NCBI GenBank assembly: GCA_034431815.1
Contig: DAOUCS010000139.1
Location: 1 to 23,564, forward strand
Reading direction: 5' to 3'
From: HRBIN29 sp034431815
GTDB taxonomy: Bacteria; Chloroflexota; Dehalococcoidia; Tepidiformales; Tepidiformaceae
Length of the DNA: 23,564 bases
Shown: positions 20,028 to 23,564 of the stretch, piece by piece
Layout of the letters: the number at the start of each line of letters is the position of its first letter
Numbering within the stretch: position 1 is the first letter of the stretch
Made by a program: the position numbers and the translations under genes
The notes under the pieces: generated by a model
The model's input: only the letters and a program-made list of their open reading frames with translations
What the model was told of the DNA's origin: nothing
Database searches by the model: none

Positions 20028-20621
20028 TCAGCCGGCGCTGCGGGGGCGGTTTCGTTCGGTATTCCCTGGAGCCCCTTGGGCCGCCCGCTCCGCGAGCAGC
20101 CGCTCCACCGTGCGGCACCACTCCAGGAAAGCGCTCTCCATGGCGATGCCGGCCGTGAGGGTGAGGTAGATTCCGTAGGTCTCGTCCGGCAGCTCGTTCG
20201 GGTCCCTCACCTGGAAGAGCGTTTCGATGGCGCGGTAGGTCGCCAGCCGCTCCTCGTGCCGCTGCCGGTGTTCGCGCACAGCCGCGAGGGCAGCGGCCGG
20301 TTCGGCGAACCCGTAGTTGTAGACCTTCACGAGGAATTCGTCCTTCACCAGCGTCGGGGGCGAGGGCGTCGTGACCCACTGTCTCAGGGCGGCGAGACCT
20401 TCTGGCGTGATCCGGTAGAGCCGTTTGTCCGGCCGCCCCGTTTGGCGCACCAGCCGGCTCGACACGAGCCCTTCCCGTTCGAGGCGGGCAAGCTCGGGAT
20501 AGATCTGCTGGGCGTGGGCGAACCAGAAATAGCCGACGCTTTCGTCGAAGCGCTTGGTAATCTCGTACCCGGAAAGCTCTTCGCGCGCCAGAAGGCCGAG
20601 AATCGCGTAGCGAAGGGACAT
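20028..20621 (-). CDS. PadR-family transcriptional regulator
   Basis: The 197-residue protein has the PadR winged helix at residues 1-85 (MSLRYAILGLLAREELSGYE, then IYPELARLEREGLV and GRPDKRLYRITPEG). It is followed by the long-helix C-terminal dimerisation domain (about 90-185) of the Vir/AphA-like subgroup. PadR proteins are usually ligand-sensing repressors of phenolic-acid or drug-response genes and often act on neighbouring genes. I choose ATG at 20621 because MSLRYAILGLL is the family's usual beginning; the frame continues upstream without homology. No strong ribosome binding site is seen. A TACGAT at 20656-20661 is a possible -10. It is divergent from the DtxR-like gene, with 84 bases between them, so it may control itself, its neighbour or both. 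Confidence 0.9.
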   Translation of the reverse strand: MSLRYAILGLLAREELSGYEITKRFDESVGYFWFAHAQQIYPELARLEREGLVSSRLVRQTGRPDKRLYRITPEGLAALRQWVTTPSPPTLVKDEFLVKVYNYGFAEPAAALAAVREHRQRHEERLATYRAIETLFQVRDPNELPDETYGIYLTLTAGIAMESAFLEWCRTVERLLAERAAQGAPGNTERNRPRSAG

Positions 20622-20693
20622 CGCAGGCCCGGAGCCGAAGGCACGGCCGCCTCTTATCGTACGCGGTGTTCCTTGGCCGCGCAGGGCGCGCGC

Positions 20694-20699
20694 TAGAAT
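20694..20699 (+). promoter_or_regulatory. -10 box (TAGAAT) of the DtxR-like gene
   Basis: TAGAAT ends 6 bases before ATG at 20706 and there is no ribosome binding site, so transcription should start at or within a base or two of the start codon. TTGGCC at 20673 is a poor -35 at short spacing. A leaderless transcript is the simplest reading. Confidence 0.6.
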
Positions 20700-20705
20700 G
20701 CTGCC

Positions 20706-21428
20706 ATGCCGAAGCAAGTTCACAACGCCGCGGTCGACGACTACCTGACGGCCATCTACCGGATGTCGCACGACGAAGGCCAGGAGGTCATCGCCGTGCG
20801 GATCGCCGACCGCCTCGGCGTCACGCCGCCGTCGGTGGCGGGAATGCTGAAGCGCCTAATCCGCGACGGGCTCGTCTACCAGGACGCGAAGAAGCGAATC
20901 CACCTCACCTCCGAGGGGCTCCGGCGGGCCGAGCAGATGATCCGGCGTCACAGGCTGGCAGAATGCCTCCTGACCCAGGTGCTCGGCGTAGAGTGGTGGC
21001 GCGCCTACGAGGAAGCGCACCTCTTGGAGCACGGGATCTCCGACGTCACCGAGCCCGCTCTGTACGAGGCGCTCAACCGGCCCACGCGGAGCCCGTTCGG
21101 CTATCCAATCCCGGGAACCGGCGAGGATGCCCACCTTTCGCGGACTACCCTCGCCGACCTGAAGGAGGGCGAGAGCGCGACCATCGAACGGGTCTTCGAA
21201 GAGGACGAGGAGCTGCTGAAGTTCTTCTTCGAGGAGGGCATCCTCCCAGGAGAAACGATTACGCTCGCCTCCATCGCGCCGTATCGGGGGACGGTCACGG
21301 CACGGGTGAACGGGCGCGACGTCGTGATGGGGACGGAGGTGGCCAAGAAGATCTGGGTTTGTGACGGCGGAGGGGGCGAGCGGCGGCCGCAGCCGCAGGG
21401 CAGCTCGGGGACAGCCCGGCGTCGCTGA
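20706..21428 (+). CDS. DtxR/MntR-family metal-dependent regulator
   Basis: The 240-residue protein contains an N-terminal winged helix (residues 1-75, IADRLGVTPPSVAGMLKRL at 33-51), the metal-binding dimerisation domain (76-140) and a C-terminal SH3-like FeoA domain (about 150-220). Ligand positions can be read against DtxR: H82 and E86 in RRHRLAE, Y101 where DtxR has His98, H105 in place of Cys102, E108 and H109. D12 stands where DtxR has Met10 and MntR has Asp8. This mixture is more like Mn-sensing MntR than Fe-sensing DtxR, but the His at position 105 fits neither type strain. Such regulators repress metal uptake when metal-loaded. The gene has its own -10 and is divergent from padR. The last 20 residues are a basic, low-complexity tail. 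Confidence 0.9.
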   Translation: MPKQVHNAAVDDYLTAIYRMSHDEGQEVIAVRIADRLGVTPPSVAGMLKRLIRDGLVYQDAKKRIHLTSEGLRRAEQMIRRHRLAECLLTQVLGVEWWRAYEEAHLLEHGISDVTEPALYEALNRPTRSPFGYPIPGTGEDAHLSRTTLADLKEGESATIERVFEEDEELLKFFFEEGILPGETITLASIAPYRGTVTARVNGRDVVMGTEVAKKIWVCDGGGGERRPQPQGSSGTARRR

Positions 21429-21483
21429 GGCTGGAAGGCCCCCGCTCCGAAACGAAACATCCCCAGAGAACCGGAGCGCGCGT

Positions 21484-21489
21484 TAGACT
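21484..21489 (+). promoter_or_regulatory. Possible -10 box (TAGACT) of the CMD-family gene
   Basis: TAGACT is identical to the -10 of the nuoI-like promoter. It would give a leader of about 23 bases containing GAGGAGG at 21507-21513. A perfect 7-bp inverted repeat (21443-21449 with 21472-21478) lies just before it. No -35 is clear. Confidence 0.4.
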
Positions 21490-21518
21490 GCCCGCGAACT
21501 TCGCGCGAGGAGGCTACC

Positions 21519-22085
21519 ATGGCGCGCCTTCCCTTCGTTCGGCGCGAGGACATCCCCGCCGAGCTGCAGTACGTCTGGGATGCGGTGGCCCGGGACGGCG
21601 GCGAACCTCCCAACATTTTCCGGGTCATGGGGAACAACCCCCACCTCTTGCGGGCCTACCTGCGGCTGGGGAACGGGCTCTGGAATCACTGCGGGCTCGA
21701 CGTCCCTACGCGGGAGCTGGTCATCCTCCGCACCGCGATCCTCCACCAGAGCAAGTACGAATGGCACCAGCACGTACGGTTGGCGCGCGAGGCAGGCGTG
21801 CCGGACGAGAAGATCCTCGCGCTCCATCACTGGCGCGAAAGCCGGCTCTTCGGCGAGGCCGAGCGAGCGCTGCTGGCGTACGTCGACGCGATGGCCCAGA
21901 CGGACCACCCGCTCCAGGCGCTGCACGACGAGCTGGCAAAGCACTTCCCGCCGGCAGCCATCGTGGGCATCAACCTGCTGTGCGGGTTCTACGCCATGAC
22001 GGCGAAGTTCCTGGGGGCGATGGAAGTGCCGACGGAAGAGGAGTTCGTCGGCTGGCACCTCCAGGGCGCCGGCACCCGGTCCTAG
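21519..22085 (+). CDS. Carboxymuconolactone decarboxylase-family protein without CxxC
   Basis: The 188-residue, all-helical protein has the CMD/AhpD-like block RELVILRTAILHQSKYEWHQH at about 65-85, where R71, Y80, E81 and H85 are the usual conserved residues. The redox CxxC of AhpD is absent: the position before YEWHQH holds Ser. It is therefore closer to decarboxylase-type or uncharacterised members than to peroxidase-coupled AhpD. The C-terminal helix NLLCGFYAMTAKFLGA is typical for this group. ATG at 21519 has GAGGAGG five bases upstream. It precedes the DUF35/thiolase pair in the same direction but has its own -10 and a 108-base gap, so a shared function is only suggested. Substrate unknown. 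Confidence 0.88.
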   Translation: MARLPFVRREDIPAELQYVWDAVARDGGEPPNIFRVMGNNPHLLRAYLRLGNGLWNHCGLDVPTRELVILRTAILHQSKYEWHQHVRLAREAGVPDEKILALHHWRESRLFGEAERALLAYVDAMAQTDHPLQALHDELAKHFPPAAIVGINLLCGFYAMTAKFLGAMEVPTEEEFVGWHLQGAGTRS

Positions 22086-22102
22086 GGACACCCAGCCGTC
22101 CC

Positions 22103-22131
22103 TTGCCCAACCTTGACGTTCACGGTAGATA
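22103..22131 (+). promoter_or_regulatory. Promoter of the DUF35-thiolase pair
   Basis: TTGCCC (22103-22108) and TAGATA (22126-22131) are 17 bases apart. Transcription would start near 22138, giving a leader of about 55 bases to the TTG at 22194. Confidence 0.45.
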
Positions 22132-22193
22132 TGGGAGCGCCGAGCCGGGAACCGCGTTCCGGACCGGACTCTCATGCGAAGGAAGGGCTGGAA

Positions 22194-22613
22194 TTGACCG
22201 ATTACCGAAAGCCGATCCCGAAACCGACACCCGAAACCAGGGATTTCTGGGAGGGATGCAAGCGGGGCGAGCTGCGGCTCCAGCGGTGCACCGTCTGCGG
22301 CCAGGTGTTCTTCCCGCCGCGGGGGCACTGCCCGAAATGCGCCGCCCGGAGCGTAGAGAGCTTTACGGCTTCGGGACGGGCGACGCTGTACAGCTACATC
22401 ATCAACCACCGCCCGGCACCGGGCTTCGAGCAGGATGCGCCGTATGCCATCGCCGTGGTGCAGCTCGAGGAAGGGCCGCGGATGATGACGAACATCGTGG
22501 GTTGCCCCCAGACGCCAGAGGCGCTCCGGCTCGATATGCCGCTCGAGGTAACGTTCGAGCCGGTTACCGATGAGATCTCTCTCCCCAAGTTTCGGCCGGT
22601 GGATGCGCGATGA
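22194..22613 (+). CDS. DUF35 zinc-ribbon/OB-fold acyl-CoA-associated protein
   Basis: The 139-residue protein has the standard DUF35 layout: an N-terminal helix (MTDYRKPIPKPTPETRDFWE), a zinc ribbon with C32, C35, C46 and C49 (CTVCGQ and CPKC), then an OB fold (60-135). These proteins form complexes with thiolase-like enzymes and help bind the acyl-CoA, for example in Ltp2-type steroid side-chain aldolases. I choose TTG at 22194 because AAGGAAGGG ends 6 bases before it and the family usually starts with this helix. An upstream in-frame start at 22113 would add 27 residues without conserved character. Its TGA overlaps the thiolase ATG by four bases, so the two are made together. Confidence 0.88.
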   Translation: MTDYRKPIPKPTPETRDFWEGCKRGELRLQRCTVCGQVFFPPRGHCPKCAARSVESFTASGRATLYSYIINHRPAPGFEQDAPYAIAVVQLEEGPRMMTNIVGCPQTPEALRLDMPLEVTFEPVTDEISLPKFRPVDAR

Positions 22614-23564
22614 AGCGGAAGTCGGTGGCAATCGTCGGTGCTGCAGAGACGACCGAGCTCGGCGTCATCCCGCACATGTCGCAGATCCAGCTCCACGCCG
22701 ACGCGGCCCTGAACGCCTTGGCGGACTGCGGCCTCACGCCGAAGGATATCGACGGCGTGGCCTGCGCTGGCGCGTCGCCGGTAGAGGTGGCCTGGTACCT
22801 CGGGATTACGCCCACGTGGGTGGACGGCACGGCGGTGGGCGGCTGCTCGTTCATGATGCACGTGCGGCATGCCGCGGCGGCCATCAACGAGGGCCTCTGC
22901 TCCACCGTGCTCATCACCCACGGCGAGAGCGGCCGGTCGGGCATCGGAAGGGCGCGGTTCGGCCCGGCACCGCAAACGCTCCAGGGCCAGTTCGAGGCGC
23001 CGTACGGTCCGTTCGGTCCTCCGACGCTCTTCACCCTCCCCGTGCTCCGGTACATGAAGGAGTACGGCCTGACCGAGGAGCAGCTGGCGATGGTGGCCGT
23101 CGTCCAGCGGGAGTGGGCCTCCATGAACCCGCGGGCCATGTTCCGCGACCCCATCACCGTCGAGGACGTGCTCAATTCGCGCATGATCGCCTACCCCATT
23201 CGGCTGCTCATGTGCTGCCTAGTGACCGACGGCGGCGGCGCGCTGGTGCTCGTCTCCGCGGAGCGGGCCAAGGACTTTCCGACGAAGCCGGTGTACATCC
23301 TGGGCACGGGGGAAAGCGTCGAAAGCCCCATGATCAGCCAAATGGAGGACTTCACGACCTCGAAGGCCTTCCGGGTCTCCGGCAAGAAGGCGTTCGAGGA
23401 AGCAGGGATCACCCACGACGACGTCGACCACCTGATGATCTACGACGCCTTCGCGCACCTGCCAGTGTACGGCCTGGAGGACCTCGGCTTCGTCGGCCGC
23501 GGCGAGGGCGCGGCGTTCATCGCCGAGCTCAACACCGCGCCCGGCGGAAAGCTGCCGCTCAATA
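22610..23564 (+). CDS. Thiolase/SCP-x-like acyl-CoA acyltransferase or aldolase (3' end cut by window)
   Basis: The first 318 residues of a thiolase-fold protein run to the window edge without a stop. It begins MKRKSVAIVGAAETTELGV, as do lipid-transfer-protein thiolases. The candidate nucleophile is C79 in VGGCSFMMHV, where the Ltp2 aldolase branch often has another residue. Later blocks are MIYDAFAHLPVYGLEDLGF (around 280-300) and NTAPGGKLPLN at the edge. The ATGA overlap with the DUF35 gene and this pairing suggest one complex acting on an acyl-CoA. It could make or cleave a beta-ketoacyl-CoA, or act as a retro-aldolase. The missing C-terminal part, with the second catalytic loop, would decide which. 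Confidence 0.85.
   Translation, partial: MKRKSVAIVGAAETTELGVIPHMSQIQLHADAALNALADCGLTPKDIDGVACAGASPVEVAWYLGITPTWVDGTAVGGCSFMMHVRHAAAAINEGLCSTVLITHGESGRSGIGRARFGPAPQTLQGQFEAPYGPFGPPTLFTLPVLRYMKEYGLTEEQLAMVAVVQREWASMNPRAMFRDPITVEDVLNSRMIAYPIRLLMCCLVTDGGGALVLVSAERAKDFPTKPVYILGTGESVESPMISQMEDFTTSKAFRVSGKKAFEEAGITHDDVDHLMIYDAFAHLPVYGLEDLGFVGRGEGAAFIAELNTAPGGKLPLN

Noticed and set aside
21443..21478. Inverted repeat CGCTCCG/CGGAGCG between the DtxR and CMD genes as a terminator or DtxR operator
   Set aside because: The stem is only 7 bp with a 22-base loop, there is no T run, and it does not resemble the AT-rich DtxR box. Not enough to claim a function.
1..23564. CRISPR arrays, insertion sequences, prophage genes and classical riboswitches
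   Set aside because: No regularly spaced repeats, transposase or phage motifs, or known riboswitch cores were seen; the leaders are too short for most riboswitches.

Overview
The window is a GC-rich stretch of bacterial chromosome, densely packed and full of GTG/TTG starts and 1-11 bp gene overlaps. The protein styles (an LLM-class F420-dependent oxidoreductase, a DUF35/thiolase pair, a NuoG variant with extra Fe-S motifs, a short-loop cytochrome bd oxidase, and GT-C membrane proteins of a kind I associate with Chloroflexota) suggest a thermophilic or aerobic member of Chloroflexota, possibly near Tepidiforma/Dehalococcoidia. That placement is inference from recognition, not from a search. 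I see no mobile element, prophage or CRISPR array.

Layout. Positions 1-4510 hold one tightly coupled + strand operon: the tail of an unknown gene, aroQ, a Xaa-Pro aminopeptidase, efp, xseA, xseB and a PurN-fold formyltransferase-like gene. A zinc-ribbon membrane protein follows behind its own TATAAT box (4534-4929). Next comes a two-gene Fe-S module, NuoI-like plus a large NuoG-like protein (5003-7925), ending at a perfect 32-bp palindrome. Two minus-strand genes follow: a small membrane protein and an LLM oxidoreductase (8024-9370). After a 386-bp gap come cydA-cydB (9757-12109), encoding a quinol:oxygen oxidoreductase, and a strong hairpin terminator.

Two tRNA-Glu genes (CTC on minus, TTC on plus) point away from each other around a lipoprotein with an HExxH motif (12211-13801). 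After a 439-bp stretch without a gene come two polytopic GT-C-type membrane proteins that converge and overlap by 126 bp (14241-16937), then a short helical protein.

Positions 17334-19626 (minus) encode two paralogous ferritin-like/R2-like proteins in one operon. The upstream one has a complete set of candidate diiron ligands; the downstream one has lost most of them. This is the most unusual item in the window. A Cys-rich 60-residue protein lies divergently beside them. A divergent pair of regulators follows, PadR (minus) and DtxR/MntR-like (plus). The window closes with a carboxymuconolactone-decarboxylase-family protein, a DUF35 zinc-ribbon/OB protein, and a thiolase-like gene cut by the window edge.

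Functional themes: the first operon is housekeeping (shikimate pathway, peptide turnover, translation of polyproline, DNA repair). The NuoI/NuoG module and cytochrome bd point to respiratory electron transfer. The diiron pair sits beside a predicted metal-responsive regulator. The DUF35-thiolase pair suggests acyl-CoA metabolism. Several genes (4534, 12342, 20706) have a -10 box so close to the start codon that leaderless transcription is likely.
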